Source: Rhizobium leguminosarum (GTDB taxonomy: Bacteria; Pseudomonadota; Alphaproteobacteria; Rhizobiales; Rhizobiaceae). From it: a DNA stretch of 64,000 nt. The stretch's first letter is position 1. Each line of letters begins with the position of its first letter. The notes under the pieces were generated by a model, which was given only the letters and a program-made list of their open reading frames with translations, was not told the origin of the DNA and made no database searches. Both the position numbers and the translations under genes were made by a program. The stretch spans positions 62,001-126,000 of the forward strand of contig NZ_CP016293.1 of the NCBI RefSeq assembly GCF_001679785.1. The letters are read 5' to 3'. Below are positions 18,298-29,944 of this stretch, piece after piece.

Positions 18298-18961
18298 TTA
18301 CATGTCCAGCCTGCAAAAGCGTCCTTACACGGACACCGGTTCAATGCCTTAGGCGCTACGCGAGCATCGGGCGCCAGGTCCGAAGCCGCAATGCCAGTGT
18401 GCAATCTGGCGAAGCCTTGAGGAAGGTGGCGGTTGTTTGCTTCGCCTTATCACTATTGATGAGGTGGAGGAGGGGGCTTAGCCTAAACCGAGTAGGAACA
18501 TATACCTTCGGCGCGGTACAGAGGCATCGGCCCGGGAAACCAGGAGGTCATGCGCGCAGGAAGAGGCGCGCTGGAGCATGTCGCGCAAAAGTATGCAGCG
18601 GTTTTGCGCTAACGACATGCGTAAAAACAAAGTTCTAAAGCGCGACGCGCTTTAGCCGCGAAGGACAGCGATCCCTCGCGGCAGAGCCGTCGTGTTTGGA
18701 TCGTTGATTTTGCAAGTCGATGATATTGGCCGGCGGCGTCGCCTTATCAGTCGGCGCAAAGAAAAAAGCCTCCAAACGAACACCTTGCGTGTCTCGCCCG
18801 TCACGTCGTCCATGCCAACACTGCGGTTTGTCCAAAGGATGCCGCCTGTAAAGCAAAAGGCGTAGGACCTACTCGCTTATTTTTGGGCTATCATTCAGGG
18901 CTTCGTAACAAACGATCCCCGTAGATTCGATCCCGATAATCTCGCGAGAGAAGGCCCCGCC
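18298..18961. other. Divergent intergenic region with palindromic repeat
   Basis: A 664-base gap between the divergently transcribed export gene and the first giant gene. It contains a two-part palindromic repeat (listed separately) and no credible gene. Both promoters should lie here. A purine-rich GAGAGAAGG stands just ahead of ATG 18962. Confidence 0.6.
18576..18655. repeat. Rhizobium-type palindromic repeat pair
   Basis: GCATGTCG (18576) pairs with CGACATGC (18613-18620) around a GCAAAAGTAT/GCGGTTTTGCGC inner arm, and CTAAAGCGCG/CGCGCTTTAG (18635-18655) forms a second hairpin. This combination has the look of the intergenic palindromic repeats dispersed in Rhizobium chromosomes and plasmids. 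The family assignment is from memory of similar sequences and was not searched. Confidence 0.65.
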
Positions 18962-20791
18962 ATGTATCGCAACGCTCGCCGGTGGACATCACGCTCACTC
19001 CTGCTGGATTCGTTGGTTCCCCGATGGTTGACCGTCGGCGGAAAGGGAAGGCCTCGCAAGCCTGCCGATAAGCGCGAGGATAGTGCTCAACTTGCGACAT
19101 CCGTGCAAACGGCGGATGGAAACAAGCATGATGGTACGCTTGTCGACAATCCCTACAACAACGCGGCGATCAATGAGCATGATGTTGGACAGAGAGCGGG
19201 CGTGATCGGCGACGCAGATGGTCGGGCCGATAGCAACCACCCAGCGCCGCCCTTGCCCGCCCTGCCTAACGCTTTCGCAGCAAATCGCCAGACAGGGGTT
19301 CGAAACGGGGACACTGCCGCGTCTCGGTTGTTCGCCCACACGCCTGGTTTTGCAGGTTTCGAGCGGGACGCGCACGGAGTCGCATTCGGGGCTCGATCGT
19401 CCCTCTATCGCAGCTACGCTGGAATGAGCCTCATAGGCGACGATCCTTTGGCTCCGTATTTGCCGCAAAGCCCTGCACCGAGAGTTTCGGGAGAAGGTTC
19501 TGCCGCGGTGACGGGCGAGCGTGCTCACTCGGGCAACGTCGTCATCCTCGAATCGAGCCCGTCAGCGCAGGCGACTGCGCATCAGACTGGCGCGGATTCA
19601 CTGGCGTTTGGCATGCCCTTTGGTGTGTGCGGATGCGGCTACTTTACCTCCCCCACGCGGATTCTCGATTGGGCCCATGGCGGCGCCATGCTTCAACAGG
19701 ACGGCCAATTGCCGGGCACCAGGCTGACCGAGGGGCCGGACTTTGTATCGACGATCAAGCGGGCCATCAGCGCCTCGGCCAGCGACCCGCTTCTCGATCG
19801 TAATCTGTCCCCTCTCTCGGGCTGGCGCGGAACCGCAACGTGGACGGATTCGACGATCTTGAACGGATCGTTGCCAGGCGGCGGAGAGACCGGAACGGGC
19901 ACCGCCACATCCAAGGGCATCGGCATCCTTTCCGGCTCGGTGACGACGCCACCTTCTACGCAGCGGTCGTTGACGACGCAAAATCTGGCGGCCGCGGCTG
20001 CGGCCAGCAACCTGATCGTGCTGGAAAACCAGAAGCAGGGTAACCCGGAGAGCGAGTGGGGCATCGACGGTGCCGGTAGCTCCAACATCGAGGGATTTGC
20101 GACCGACATCAGCGTCGACAACGGCAAGACGATCAGCTTCAAGATCAATACCAATTCCACCAATTATCGGATCGACATATACCGGCTCGGCTATTATGGC
20201 GGCATGGGCGCCCGCAAGGTCGACACCATTCAGCATACCGGATTGCAGACTCAGCCAAATCCGTTGCGCAACGCCTCGACCGGCACGGTGGATGCCGGCA
20301 ACTGGGCCGTGTCGGCCTCGTGGACTGTACCGGAGGACTCCGTCTCGGGCGTCTATATCGCCAAGCTCGTGCGTCAGGATGGCACCTCCGGCCAAAATCA
20401 TATCCCGTTCATCGTGCGCGACGACGACAGCCGCAGCGACATCGTCTTCCAGACGGCAGACCAGACCTGGCAAGCTTACAACGGTTGGGGTGGGGCAAAC
20501 TTCTATGGCGGCAACGGTCCGGCGACGGGGCAGGGTGCTGGTCGCGCCTATGCGGTCAGCTATAACCGGCCGATTGCGACCCGCGGGGCGTGGGAACCGT
20601 TGCCGGCCCGCAGGATTATCTGTTCGGCGCCGAATATGCGGGCATCTACTGGCTGGAACAGAACGGCTATGACGTCTCCTACCTGTCGGGTGTCGACGCC
20701 GACCGCTATGGCAGCCTGTTGCTCAATCACAAGACCTATGTTGATGCCGGGCATGACGAATACTGGTCTGGACAGCAGCGGACCAATGTAG
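18962..20791 (+). CDS. Giant secreted protein 1, N-terminal part (frame lost near 20586)
   Basis: From ATG 18962 the frame gives about 350 residues of low-complexity, probably disordered sequence without a signal peptide. It then enters an N,N-dimethylformamidase-like domain (LENQKQGNPESEWGIDGAGS, then YRIDIYRLGYYGGMGARKVD, then FQTADQTWQAYNGWGGANFY) that matches giant protein 2 (36782-42121) closely. After YNRPIATRG, near 20586, the frame no longer follows the homologue; the domain continues in the next frame. The last 68 residues (to 20791) are a wrong-frame tail. One additional G in the 20585-20588 run would join both parts into a protein of about 2,350 residues. A sequencing error or a real inactivation are both possible. 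Confidence 0.75.
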   Translation: MYRNARRWTSRSLLLDSLVPRWLTVGGKGRPRKPADKREDSAQLATSVQTADGNKHDGTLVDNPYNNAAINEHDVGQRAGVIGDADGRADSNHPAPPLPALPNAFAANRQTGVRNGDTAASRLFAHTPGFAGFERDAHGVAFGARSSLYRSYAGMSLIGDDPLAPYLPQSPAPRVSGEGSAAVTGERAHSGNVVILESSPSAQATAHQTGADSLAFGMPFGVCGCGYFTSPTRILDWAHGGAMLQQDGQLPGTRLTEGPDFVSTIKRAISASASDPLLDRNLSPLSGWRGTATWTDSTILNGSLPGGGETGTGTATSKGIGILSGSVTTPPSTQRSLTTQNLAAAAAASNLIVLENQKQGNPESEWGIDGAGSSNIEGFATDISVDNGKTISFKINTNSTNYRIDIYRLGYYGGMGARKVDTIQHTGLQTQPNPLRNASTGTVDAGNWAVSASWTVPEDSVSGVYIAKLVRQDGTSGQNHIPFIVRDDDSRSDIVFQTADQTWQAYNGWGGANFYGGNGPATGQGAGRAYAVSYNRPIATRGAWEPLPARRIICSAPNMRASTGWNRTAMTSPTCRVSTPTAMAACCSITRPMLMPGMTNTGLDSSGPM

Positions 20792-23700
20792 AAGCAGCGC
20801 GCGATGCGGGCGTCAACCTGATGTTCTGGAGCGGTAACGAGGTCTATTGGCGCACCCGTTGGGGCAATGCCTATAGCGCCGACGGCACGCCCTATCGCAC
20901 TCTGATCTCCTATAAGGAGACCTGGTCGCCGAGCGCCAGCATCGACCCTTCCAACGAATGGACAGGCACATTCCGTGATCCGCGCCTCAGCCCACCCGCC
21001 ATCGGCGGCGGCAATCCGGAAAACTCGCTGACCGGGCAGCTGTTCCAGGTCGATGATGTCGGCAGCAATCTCCAGGCGATCACTATTCCTTATGACGACG
21101 CCAATCTGCGTTTCTGGCGCAATACGAACGTTGCCAATCTACAGCCTGGCCAGACGGCAACGCTTACCAAGAACTATCTTGGTTACGAATGGGACGAAGC
21201 GGTCGATAACGGCTTCGACCCGGCCGGCCTCGTCAAGCTGTCGTCGACGACGGTTCCGGTCAGCACCTATTTGCTCGACTACGGAAACACGACCGGCAAT
21301 GGGACCTCGACCCACAATCTGACGCTCTATCGTGCGCCCAGCGGTGCATTGGTGTTCGGCGCCGGTACCGTCTACTGGACATGGGGCCTGAGCGACAATC
21401 ACGACCTCACGGCGACTCCGACGGACCCGCGCGTGCAGCAGGCGATGGTCAATCTGCTTGCCGATATGGGCATTCAGCCCGGGACGCTGCAATCCGGGCT
21501 GATCGCCGCGACCGGCTCTACGGACCAGGTTGCTCCGACCTCCGTCATCACCGTACCCGCGACGGCGGCCGTTGGATCCACCGTTACAATTACAGGTACC
21601 GCTGCCGACACGGGCGGCGGGGTCGTCGCCGGTGTCGAAGTTTCCACCGACAACGGGGCGAGCTGGCATCCGGCGACAGGCGATGAGAACTGGACCTATA
21701 GCTGGTCGCCGCAGGTCGCCGGTAGCTACACCATCCGCTCCCGCGCCGTTGACGACAATATCAACCTCGAAACGCCCTCGTCCGGACGTACGGTCACCGT
21801 CAGTGGGCCGAGCTACACGTCTCTCTTCGGTTCGGCGACGCCAGCGGTCGTCAATACAAACGATTCGTCAGCCGTCGAACTCGGGGTCCGCTTCCAAACC
21901 TCTGTGGCAGGGACTGTCAGCGGTGTTCGTTTCTACAAGGGCAGCCAGGATACGGGCACGCACACCGGTTCACTCTGGTCGAGCACCGGCACGCGGCTTG
22001 CGACCCTCACCTTCACCAACGAGACCGCAAGCGGCTGGCAGGCCGCATATTTTTCCAGTCCAGTGGCGTTGACGCCCGGACAGACCTACACGGCGTCGTA
22101 CCACACGAATGCCGGTCGTTACTCGACAACCACCAACTATTTCGTCTCGAACGTAACCAGCGGGCCGCTGACGGCGCCGGCGAGTGGTAATGGCGTGTAC
22201 AGATACGGCAGCACCAGCCTGTACCCTACTGCCAGCTTCAGCTCGACGAATTATTGGGTCGATGTGATGTTCAATCCGTCGGCCTCCAACACGACGCCGA
22301 CGGCAGTTGCCGATGCGGGGGATGCGACTGAGAAGGGTGGCGTGGCCAACGGTTCGGGCGGCGTGGTTGCCAGCGGCAACGTGCTGACCAACGACACCGA
22401 TGCGGATGCCGGTGACACCAAGGCGGTCACGGCGATCCGCTTCGGCGCTACATCAGGTACGCTCGGCACGGCGCTGAATGGCACCTATGGCAGTCTCGTG
22501 CTCAGCGCATCGGGCGTCTATAGCTATGCCGTCAACGAGGCCAATGCTGCCGTGCAGGCGCTGCGGCAGTCGACCAACACGCTGAGCGATGTCTTCAGCT
22601 ATACGATGCGGGATACCGCCGGCGCCACCGCCACGGCAAACCTGACCGTCACCATCCATGGCGCCAACGATGCGCCGGTGCTGGCTGTCCAGACGGCTAG
22701 CCAGAACGCCACCGTCGGCTCTGCCTTCTCGTTCACGCTGCCGACGACGACCTTCACCGATGTCGACAGCGGCGAGACGCTGGCCTATGCGGCAACGTCT
22801 GCCGACGGCACGGCGCTGCCTGCCTGGTTGAGCTTCAATGCCTCGACGAGGACCTTCTCCGGAACGGCGACGACATCAGGTACCTATGGCGTCAGGGTGA
22901 CGGCAACCGACCTTGGCGGCCTCAGCGCCAACGAAACCTTCAACATCGCCGTGTCGACAACACCGAACACGACGCCGACGGCGGTTGCCGATGCGGGGGA
23001 TGCGACCGAGAAGGGTGGCGTGGCCAATGGCTCGGGCGGCGTGGTTGCCAGCGGCAATGTGCTGACCAACGACACCGATGCGGATGCCGGTGACACCAAG
23101 GCGGTCACGGCGATCCGCTTCGGCACCACAACCGGTACGCTCGGCACGGCACTGAACGGCACCTATGGCAGTCTCGTGCTCAGCGCATCGGGCGTCTATA
23201 GCTATGCCGTCAACGAGAGCAATGCTGCCGTGCAGGCGCTGCGGCAGTCGACCAACACGCTGAGCGATGTCTTCAGCTATACGATGCGGGATACCGCCGG
23301 CGCCACCGCCACGGCAAACCTGACCGTCACCATCCATGGCGCCAACGATGCGCCGGTGCTGGCTGTCCAGACGGCCGCCCAGAACGCTACCGTCGGCTCT
23401 GCCTTCTCGTTCACGCTGCCGACGACGACCTTCACCGATGTCGACAGCGGCGAGACGCTGGCCTATGCGGCAACGTCTGCCGACGGCACGGCGCTGCCTG
23501 CCTGGCTCGCCTTCAACGCCACGACGCGGACGTTCAGCGGCACGCCGACGACATCAGGCACCTACGGCGTCAGGGTGACGGCAACCGATCTTGGCGGCCT
23601 TGCCGCCAACGAGACCTTCAATATCACTGCGACAGTGGCGCCTGCGACCTACAGCCTGTTTAACGCCTCCAGCACACCGGCCCAGACGAACCTCAACGAC

Positions 23701-26007
23701 GGTCAGCAGCTCGAGGTCGGCGTCAAGTTCCAGTCGAACGTTATCGGTGATATTACCGCCATCAAGTTCTACCGCAGCGCCAACGACAACGGACAGAACG
23801 TCGTCGATCTGTGGACCACGACAGGCACCAAGCTTGCCACCGCCACCTTCTCCAACACCACGGCAAGCGGCTGGCAGACGGTGAACTTTACAACGCCTGT
23901 CACCATCGCCGCCAACACCACCTATATCGCGTCCTACCACACCACCGGCGCTTACGTGGCAACTAACAATTTCTATACGACCGCCGTCACCAGTGGTCCG
24001 CTGACGGCCCAGTCGAGCGCTGTCGCCGGCGGCAACGGCGTCTATGCCTACGGCGGATCTGCCACCGTAGGCATTTTCCCGAATGCCACCTTCAACGCTG
24101 CCAATTATTGGGCCGATGTGGTCTTCCGTCCGGCATCGACAACACCGAACACGACGCCGACGGCGGTTGCCGATGCGGGGGATGCGACCGAGAAGGGTGG
24201 CGTGGCCAATGGCTCGGGCGGCGTGGTTGCCAGCGGCAATGTGCTGACCAACGACACCGATGCGGATGCCGGTGACACCAAGGCGGTCACGGCGATCCGC
24301 TTCGGCACCACAACCGGTACGCTCGGCACGGCACTGAACGGCACCTATGGCAGTCTCGTGCTCAGCGCATCGGGCGTCTATAGCTATGCCGTCAACGAGA
24401 GCAATGCTGCCGTGCAGGCGCTGCGGCAGTCGACCAACACGCTGAGCGATGTCTTCAGCTATACGATGCGGGATACCGCCGGCGCCACCGCCACGGCAAA
24501 CCTGACCGTCACCATCCATGGCGCCAACGATGCGCCGGTGCTGGCTGTCCAGACGGCTAGCCAGAACGCCACCGTCGGCTCTGCCTTCTCGTTCACGCTG
24601 CCGACGACGACCTTCACCGATGTCGACAGCGGCGAGACGCTGGCCTATGCGGCAACGTCTGCCGACGGCACGGCGCTGCCTGCCTGGTTGAGCTTCAATG
24701 CCTCGACGAGGACCTTCTCCGGAACGGCGACGACATCAGGTACCTATGGCGTCAGGGTGACGGCAACCGACCTTGGCGGCCTCAGCGCCAACGAAACCTT
24801 CAACATCGCCGTGTCGACAACACCGAACACGACGCCGACGGCGGTTGCCGATGCGGGGGATGCGACCGAGAAGGGTGGCGTGGCCAATGGCTCGGGCGGC
24901 GTGGTTGCCAGCGGCAATGTGCTGACCAACGACACCGATGCGGATGCCGGTGACACCAAGGCGGTCACGGCGATCCGCTTCGGCACCACAACCGGTACGC
25001 TCGGCACGGCACTGAACGGCACCTATGGCAGTCTCGTGCTCAGCGCATCGGGCGTCTATAGCTATGCCGTCAACGAGAGCAATGCTGCCGTGCAGGCGCT
25101 GCGGCAGTCGACCAACACGCTGAGCGATGTCTTCAGCTATACGATGCGGGATACCGCCGGCGCCACCGCCACGGCAAACCTGACCGTCACCATCCATGGC
25201 GCCAACGATGCGCCGGTGCTGGCTGTCCAGACGGCCGCCCAGAACGCTACCGTCGGCTCTGCCTTCTCGTTCACGCTGCCGACGACGACCTTCACCGATG
25301 TCGACAGCGGCGAGACGCTGGCCTATGCGGCAACGTCTGCCGACGGCACGGCGCTGCCTGCCTGGCTCGCCTTCAACGCCACGACGCGGACGTTCAGCGG
25401 CACGCCGACGACATCAGGCACCTACGGCGTCAGGGTGACGGCAACCGATCTTGGCGGCCTTGCCGCCAACGAGACCTTCAATATCACTGCGACAGTGGCG
25501 CCTGCGACCTACAGCCTGTTTAACGCCTCCAGCACACCGGCCCAGACGAACCTCAACGACGGTCAGCAGCTCGAGGTCGGCGTCAAGTTCCAGTCGAACG
25601 TTATCGGTGATATTACCGCCATCAAGTTCTACCGCAGCGCCAACGACAACGGACAGAACGTCGTCGATCTGTGGACCACGACAGGCACCAAGCTTGCCAC
25701 CGCCACCTTCTCCAACACCACGGCAAGCGGCTGGCAGACGGTGAACTTTACAACGCCTGTCACCATCGCCGCCAACACCACCTATATCGCGTCCTACCAC
25801 ACCACCGGCGCTTACGTGGCAACTAACGGCTTCTTCACCAACGGCGTCAGCAACGGTCCGCTGTCGGCGCTGTCCAGCGCTGCGGCTGGCGGCAACGGCG
25901 TCTATGCCTACGGCGGATCTGCCACCACAGGTCTCTTCCCGACCAGCACCTTTGACTCGGCAAACTATTATGCCGATGTGGTCTTCCGGCCGCAGCTCGC
26001 AGCTTGA
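20590..26007 (+). CDS. Giant secreted protein 1, main part: dimethylformamidase-like, Ig-like and DUF4082 repeats
   Basis: An 1805-residue frame continuing the protein begun at 18962; its GTG start is artificial. Residues about 1-310 finish the N,N-dimethylformamidase-like catalytic region, with [11 protein letters not shown] and [13 protein letters not shown] conserved in both paralogues (the founding enzyme has a Tyr/Glu-ligated iron). An Ig-like domain (about 317-405) and a first DUF4082 domain (about 407-562) follow. Then come two VCBS plus putative-Ig units, a second DUF4082, two more units and a third DUF4082, in two nearly identical 620-residue blocks. The C-terminus is VVFRPQLAA. No signal peptide is seen; a type I exporter lies at 43882-47465. 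By domain content it is a secreted metal-dependent amidase-like adhesin or matrix protein; the substrate is unknown. Confidence 0.82.
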   Translation: MGTVAGPQDYLFGAEYAGIYWLEQNGYDVSYLSGVDADRYGSLLLNHKTYVDAGHDEYWSGQQRTNVEAARDAGVNLMFWSGNEVYWRTRWGNAYSADGTPYRTLISYKETWSPSASIDPSNEWTGTFRDPRLSPPAIGGGNPENSLTGQLFQVDDVGSNLQAITIPYDDANLRFWRNTNVANLQPGQTATLTKNYLGYEWDEAVDNGFDPAGLVKLSSTTVPVSTYLLDYGNTTGNGTSTHNLTLYRAPSGALVFGAGTVYWTWGLSDNHDLTATPTDPRVQQAMVNLLADMGIQPGTLQSGLIAATGSTDQVAPTSVITVPATAAVGSTVTITGTAADTGGGVVAGVEVSTDNGASWHPATGDENWTYSWSPQVAGSYTIRSRAVDDNINLETPSSGRTVTVSGPSYTSLFGSATPAVVNTNDSSAVELGVRFQTSVAGTVSGVRFYKGSQDTGTHTGSLWSSTGTRLATLTFTNETASGWQAAYFSSPVALTPGQTYTASYHTNAGRYSTTTNYFVSNVTSGPLTAPASGNGVYRYGSTSLYPTASFSSTNYWVDVMFNPSASNTTPTAVADAGDATEKGGVANGSGGVVASGNVLTNDTDADAGDTKAVTAIRFGATSGTLGTALNGTYGSLVLSASGVYSYAVNEANAAVQALRQSTNTLSDVFSYTMRDTAGATATANLTVTIHGANDAPVLAVQTASQNATVGSAFSFTLPTTTFTDVDSGETLAYAATSADGTALPAWLSFNASTRTFSGTATTSGTYGVRVTATDLGGLSANETFNIAVSTTPNTTPTAVADAGDATEKGGVANGSGGVVASGNVLTNDTDADAGDTKAVTAIRFGTTTGTLGTALNGTYGSLVLSASGVYSYAVNESNAAVQALRQSTNTLSDVFSYTMRDTAGATATANLTVTIHGANDAPVLAVQTAAQNATVGSAFSFTLPTTTFTDVDSGETLAYAATSADGTALPAWLAFNATTRTFSGTPTTSGTYGVRVTATDLGGLAANETFNITATVAPATYSLFNASSTPAQTNLNDGQQLEVGVKFQSNVIGDITAIKFYRSANDNGQNVVDLWTTTGTKLATATFSNTTASGWQTVNFTTPVTIAANTTYIASYHTTGAYVATNNFYTTAVTSGPLTAQSSAVAGGNGVYAYGGSATVGIFPNATFNAANYWADVVFRPASTTPNTTPTAVADAGDATEKGGVANGSGGVVASGNVLTNDTDADAGDTKAVTAIRFGTTTGTLGTALNGTYGSLVLSASGVYSYAVNESNAAVQALRQSTNTLSDVFSYTMRDTAGATATANLTVTIHGANDAPVLAVQTASQNATVGSAFSFTLPTTTFTDVDSGETLAYAATSADGTALPAWLSFNASTRTFSGTATTSGTYGVRVTATDLGGLSANETFNIAVSTTPNTTPTAVADAGDATEKGGVANGSGGVVASGNVLTNDTDADAGDTKAVTAIRFGTTTGTLGTALNGTYGSLVLSASGVYSYAVNESNAAVQALRQSTNTLSDVFSYTMRDTAGATATANLTVTIHGANDAPVLAVQTAAQNATVGSAFSFTLPTTTFTDVDSGETLAYAATSADGTALPAWLAFNATTRTFSGTPTTSGTYGVRVTATDLGGLAANETFNITATVAPATYSLFNASSTPAQTNLNDGQQLEVGVKFQSNVIGDITAIKFYRSANDNGQNVVDLWTTTGTKLATATFSNTTASGWQTVNFTTPVTIAANTTYIASYHTTGAYVATNGFFTNGVSNGPLSALSSAAAGGNGVYAYGGSATTGLFPTSTFDSANYYADVVFRPQLAA
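22288..26001 (+). repeat. 1,860-bp tandem duplication inside giant gene 1
   Basis: Bases 22288-24147 and 24148-26001 are near-identical direct repeats with a constant offset of 1,860 bases (for example matching sequence at 23644 and 25504). Each copy holds two related 678-base units plus one DUF4082 domain. Identity breaks down only after about 25828, in the last DUF4082 domain. Such arrays readily expand or contract by recombination, and they can be collapsed in an assembly. Confidence 0.9.
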
Positions 26008-26057
26008 CGCGTCGAACGAGGTTAGAGACGGTTTCGAATGAGGCTTATAAAACGCAA

Positions 26058-27281
26058 ATGACAGTCGCTCCGAATGCCCTCATTCAAGGGATGCCGATAA
26101 ACAGCATCGACCGGCTGCCGGTCACAGTGCTCTCGGGTTTTCTCGGCGCCGGAAAGACGACGCTTCTCAGCCACGTGTTGACCAATCGCGAGGGCCTGCG
26201 GGTCGCCGTCATCGTCAACGATATGAGCGAAGTGAACATAGACGCCAGTCTTATTCGAGACGGCGGCTGTAACCTGTCGCATACGACGGAGACGTTGATC
26301 GAGCTCAGCAATGGCTGCATATGCTGCACCCTGCGCAACGATCTCCTGACGGAAGTGCGGCGACTGGCCGAAGAGGGGCGATACGACTATCTGTTGATAG
26401 AGGGGACCGGCATTGCGGAGCCATGTCCTATCGCGGCAACCTTTTCATTCCGTGACGAGAACGGTGTTTCGCTCTCCGATTTTGCGAAACTCGACACGAT
26501 GGTGACCGTCGTCGACGCCGCAAGCCTCTTGGCCGATTACAGCAGCGCTGATCTGCTTCGCGATCGCGGACTGCAGCGGGACGGTGACGACCGGCGCACA
26601 CTCATCGACTTGTTGGTCGACCAGATCGAGTTTGCCGATATTGTCGTGATCAACAAGATCTCGGATGCGACCGAAGAGGTCCGCGCGGAAGTCCGCAAGA
26701 CGGTGGCTGCACTCAACCCGGATGCCCGCCAGGTGGAGACGGACTTCGGCAAGGTTTCTCTTGCAACCGTCCTCGACACGGGCCTCTTCGATGAAGCAAA
26801 AGCCGCCGCTCACCCGTTGTGGCACAAGGAACTGTACAATCCGGGCGACCATGTTCCGGAGACGGAGGAATACGGGGTATCGAGCTTTGTCTATCGCGCG
26901 AGACGTCCCTTCGACCCCAAGCGGTTTCGAGCATTCCTGGACGAGCCCTGGCCGGGGGTAATCCGCGCCAAAGGCCATTTCTGGCTTGCCACGCGCCCGC
27001 GTCACGTGGGTTTGATGTCGGCTGCCGGGGTACAACGGCGCTGTGAACCTATGGGGCTCTGGTGGGCAGCCGTTCCCCGACAAGACTGGCCCAGCCATCA
27101 ACAGTTTCGTCAGCATCTCGAGAGTCGATGGGACAGCGCTTGGGGCGACCGTCGGCAGGAGCTCGTGTTCATCGGTGTGGACATGGACGAGACAGGTGTC
27201 CGCACCGCGTTGGACGACTGCCTGGCCAGCTCGGACCCGCGGGACTGGTCGGCTCTCGAAGATCCGTTTCCGGCCTGGTAG
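26058..27281 (+). CDS. CobW/COG0523 G3E-family GTPase, copy 1
   Basis: A SIMIBI GTPase of about 408 residues. Walker A is [16 protein letters not shown], the metal-binding CxCC motif lies in [14 protein letters not shown], and EGTGIAEP and VVINKISD complete the G3E signature. CobW_C follows after about residue 265 ([20 protein letters not shown]). COG0523 proteins insert or store Zn, Co or Fe in client proteins in a GTP-dependent way. The gene begins about 50 bases after giant gene 1, and an identical pairing occurs for copy 2, so the client may be the giant protein's metal site. Start uncertain: 26058 or 26091. Closely similar to the copy at 42170. Confidence 0.88.
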   Translation: MTVAPNALIQGMPINSIDRLPVTVLSGFLGAGKTTLLSHVLTNREGLRVAVIVNDMSEVNIDASLIRDGGCNLSHTTETLIELSNGCICCTLRNDLLTEVRRLAEEGRYDYLLIEGTGIAEPCPIAATFSFRDENGVSLSDFAKLDTMVTVVDAASLLADYSSADLLRDRGLQRDGDDRRTLIDLLVDQIEFADIVVINKISDATEEVRAEVRKTVAALNPDARQVETDFGKVSLATVLDTGLFDEAKAAAHPLWHKELYNPGDHVPETEEYGVSSFVYRARRPFDPKRFRAFLDEPWPGVIRAKGHFWLATRPRHVGLMSAAGVQRRCEPMGLWWAAVPRQDWPSHQQFRQHLESRWDSAWGDRRQELVFIGVDMDETGVRTALDDCLASSDPRDWSALEDPFPAW

Positions 27282-27430
27282 CACGGGACGCGGGAGTACC
27301 GGTGCGTGTTTCACTAATTTCGGGACAGCGATTCCGCTAATTCCGGGACAGTCTCGGACGTGGATTTAAGGTCGATTTTCGCAAGCGCCGTTCTGGCAGA
27401 TTGCCTCCTCATCATCGGTTGAGAGGGGCC

Positions 27431-28984
27431 ATGCCAAGACGGAAGCAAGCGAGACGAACGACAGTGAAAGACATTCGATCGATACTGCGACTGACGCACG
27501 AGCAGGGCCTTTCGGTTCGCGCCGTTTCGGAACGCCTGAAGATCAGCAAAACCTCTGTGGCGACGTATCTGTTGCGAGCGAGGGAGACCGGACTTTCGGT
27601 CTGGCCGTTGCCTGCGGGCCTGGACGATGATGCCGCGCTGGAGCGACATCTTTTCCGGCGCGTTGGCCGGCCGCCACAGGACTTGGTCGAGCCGGATTGG
27701 CGGTCCGTTTCCGCCGAGCTGAAGCGCAAGGGTGTAACGCTGACGCTGCTCTGGCAGGAATACAGGGCGAGCCATCCCGACGGCTACGGCTACACATGGT
27801 TTTGCGACCGTTTTGCCGTCTTCGAACGCCGCGCTCACGCGACGTTCCGCAACCGTCATGAGGCGGGCGCGGTGATGCAGACGGATTATGCCGGCCACAC
27901 CATCCCCATCATCGACCCTTCGACCGGCGTCATCCATTCGGCACAAATCTTTGTGGCGATGCTTCCCGCCTCGTCGTTGACATTCGCCTGTGCCAGCTTC
28001 AGCCAGAAACTGCCGGACTGGATCGAGGGCCAGGAACGCGCGCTGAGCTTCTTCGGCGGCGTCACGAAGGCGATCGTGTGCGACAACCTGAAGGCAGGCG
28101 TCGCCAAGGCGCTGTGGTTCGAGCCGACGCTCAACGCCACCTTCGCTGCTATGGCCGAACATTACGATACGACCATCCTGCCGACCAGAAGCCGCAAGCC
28201 GCGTGACAAAGCCAAGGTCGAAGGTGCAGTGCTGATCGTCGAGCGCTGGATATTGGCTCGCCTCAGAAACCGACGCTTCTTCAGTCTGGCTGATCTGAAT
28301 GCCGCGATCTCGGTTCTGCTTGACGACTTGAACAACCGCCCGATGCGCCACATCGGAAAGTCGCGCCGAGACCTGTTCGAGGAGGTAGAGAGAAAGGCGC
28401 TTGCGCCGCTGCCAGCAACGCCGTTCGACTATGCGGAATGGAAATCGGCGAAGGTCCATCCCGATTACCATGTCGAGGTCGACAAGACCTTCTACTCTGT
28501 GCCGCACCGCTTGATCGGCCGACAGGTTGATGTGCGTCTGACCCACCGGGTGGTCGAGGTATTTCTCGATCACAAGCGGATTGCCAGCCATATCAGGCGT
28601 TCTCAGCGATCCGGGCATGTGACGGTCAACGAGCATATGCCCAAATCCCACCAGCGTTATGCCAACACGACGCCGGCATCGCTTTTGAACCAGGCGGCAA
28701 GGATCGGGGTGAACACCGCCATTCTGGTCGAGCGGATGATGCGCGATCGTCCTCATCCCGAACAAGGATATCGCTCGGCCTTCGGCATTCTGTCCCTTGC
28801 CCGCCGTTACGAGACGGATCGCCTGGAAGCGGCGTGCGAGCGGGCGCTGGTCATCAACTCCATCACCTATTCCTCTGTCGCCGCCATTCTCAAATCCGGT
28901 CTCGATCGAACCAAACCCCAGACAGACCCGGCAAAACCCACCCCGCCGCACACCAACATCCGCGGCGGCTCCTATTACCAGTGA
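27431..28984 (+). CDS. istA: IS21 transposase IstA
   Basis: A 517-residue DDE transposase. An N-terminal helix-turn-helix ([20 protein letters not shown]) is followed by the rve integrase core: [37 protein letters not shown] and [20 protein letters not shown] give the D, D and E residues. The C-terminal part ([20 protein letters not shown]) is the family's Mu-type beta domain. ATG 27431 follows GAGAGGGG. It works with IstB directly downstream. Confidence 0.93.
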   Translation: MPRRKQARRTTVKDIRSILRLTHEQGLSVRAVSERLKISKTSVATYLLRARETGLSVWPLPAGLDDDAALERHLFRRVGRPPQDLVEPDWRSVSAELKRKGVTLTLLWQEYRASHPDGYGYTWFCDRFAVFERRAHATFRNRHEAGAVMQTDYAGHTIPIIDPSTGVIHSAQIFVAMLPASSLTFACASFSQKLPDWIEGQERALSFFGGVTKAIVCDNLKAGVAKALWFEPTLNATFAAMAEHYDTTILPTRSRKPRDKAKVEGAVLIVERWILARLRNRRFFSLADLNAAISVLLDDLNNRPMRHIGKSRRDLFEEVERKALAPLPATPFDYAEWKSAKVHPDYHVEVDKTFYSVPHRLIGRQVDVRLTHRVVEVFLDHKRIASHIRRSQRSGHVTVNEHMPKSHQRYANTTPASLLNQAARIGVNTAILVERMMRDRPHPEQGYRSAFGILSLARRYETDRLEAACERALVINSITYSSVAAILKSGLDRTKPQTDPAKPTPPHTNIRGGSYYQ

Positions 28985-29000
28985 AGGAAAGGAAAGACCC

Positions 29001-29777
29001 ATGCTGACACATCCAACCCTCGATCAGATGCAGGCCCTTGGCCTTGCCGGAATGGCAACGGCCTATCGCGAACTTGCCGCTCAGAACAACAGCAGCGATC
29101 TCAGCCGCGACGAGTGGCTCGGCCTGATGCTCGATCGGGAAACGGCTCTGCGATCCGACAAGCGCCTGACCAACCGGCTTGCAGCTTCAAAGCTCCGCTT
29201 TCCCGACGCCTGCATCGAGAACATCGACTTTGCCGCTCATCGTGGTCTCGACCGCCGCAACACTCTGTCGCTTGCGCAAGGGGCGTGGTTGAAGGCACAT
29301 GAGAATATGATCATCACCGGCCAGACCGGCACGGGAAAAACCTGGCTCGCCTGCGCCTTCGGCCGTCAGGCTGCCCGGCTCGATCATTCCATCCTCTACC
29401 TGCGTATGCCGCGTCTGTTCGAAGATCTGGGCCTTGCCAGGCTTGACGGCCGCTTTCCACGCCTGGTCGACAAACTCGCCCGCGTCCAGTTGCTGATCCT
29501 CGACGACTGGGGAACGCACACGCTCACAGATCAACAACGCCTCGACCTGCTGGAAATCTTCGAGGAACGCTATCGCCGGAAATCAACGCTCATCACCGCG
29601 CAGCTTCCTGTCGCCCAGTGGCATGACATGATCGGAGAACCGACCATCGCAGACGCAATCCTCGATCGGATCATCCACAATGCGCACCGCATTGCCCTTG
29701 AAGGCGACAGCATGCGACGGCAAAAAACACCATCCCACTTGACCGGCGCTGAAAACGGCGAAATCAATCGCTCATGA
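29001..29777 (+). CDS. istB: IS21 helper ATPase IstB
   Basis: A 258-residue AAA+ ATPase related to DnaC. Walker A is [20 protein letters not shown], Walker B is [12 protein letters not shown], and [15 protein letters not shown] precedes the P-loop as in other IstB proteins. It assembles on target DNA and stimulates strand transfer by IstA. AAGGAAAGGAAAG ahead of ATG 29001 is a clear ribosome-binding site, 16 bases after the istA stop codon. Confidence 0.93.
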   Translation: MLTHPTLDQMQALGLAGMATAYRELAAQNNSSDLSRDEWLGLMLDRETALRSDKRLTNRLAASKLRFPDACIENIDFAAHRGLDRRNTLSLAQGAWLKAHENMIITGQTGTGKTWLACAFGRQAARLDHSILYLRMPRLFEDLGLARLDGRFPRLVDKLARVQLLILDDWGTHTLTDQQRLDLLEIFEERYRRKSTLITAQLPVAQWHDMIGEPTIADAILDRIIHNAHRIALEGDSMRRQKTPSHLTGAENGEINRS

Positions 29778-29944
29778 CTTCAACCAGGCAGGCGAAAATC
29801 GACCACACCATGCTGTCCCGGAATTAGTGAAACCACTGTCCGCGATTTAGTGAAACGACTGTCCCGTTCTTCCGAAATACGCAAGTACCGGCTCGACCGG
29901 CCGGACCGGCGAGACAATACCGAACTAGTACCACGCCACAGAGA

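Larger units (their letters stand above)
27307..29858 (+). mobile_element. IS21-family insertion sequence
   Basis: A complete element with istA and istB. Left end TGTTTCACTAATTTCGGGAC and a second copy CTAATTCCGGGACAG match, in inverted orientation, the repeats at 29817-29858 (for example GTGAAACCACTGTCC, GTGAAACGACTGTCC). Such multiple terminal repeats are typical of IS21. End points are estimated to within a few bases; no target duplication could be recognised. The element sits directly behind CobW copy 1. Confidence 0.85.

Noticed and set aside
20010..21540. True N,N-dimethylformamide degradation enzyme
   Set aside because: Fused to adhesin-like domains and paired with an exporter, with no small subunit gene nearby; only the fold relation is supported.
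22288..26001. Possible CRISPR-like or satellite array
   Set aside because: The repeats are 678 and 1,860 bases, in frame, and encode protein domains.
27314..29002. 562-codon minus-strand frame
   Set aside because: Complementary to istA, whose motifs and ribosome-binding site are clear.
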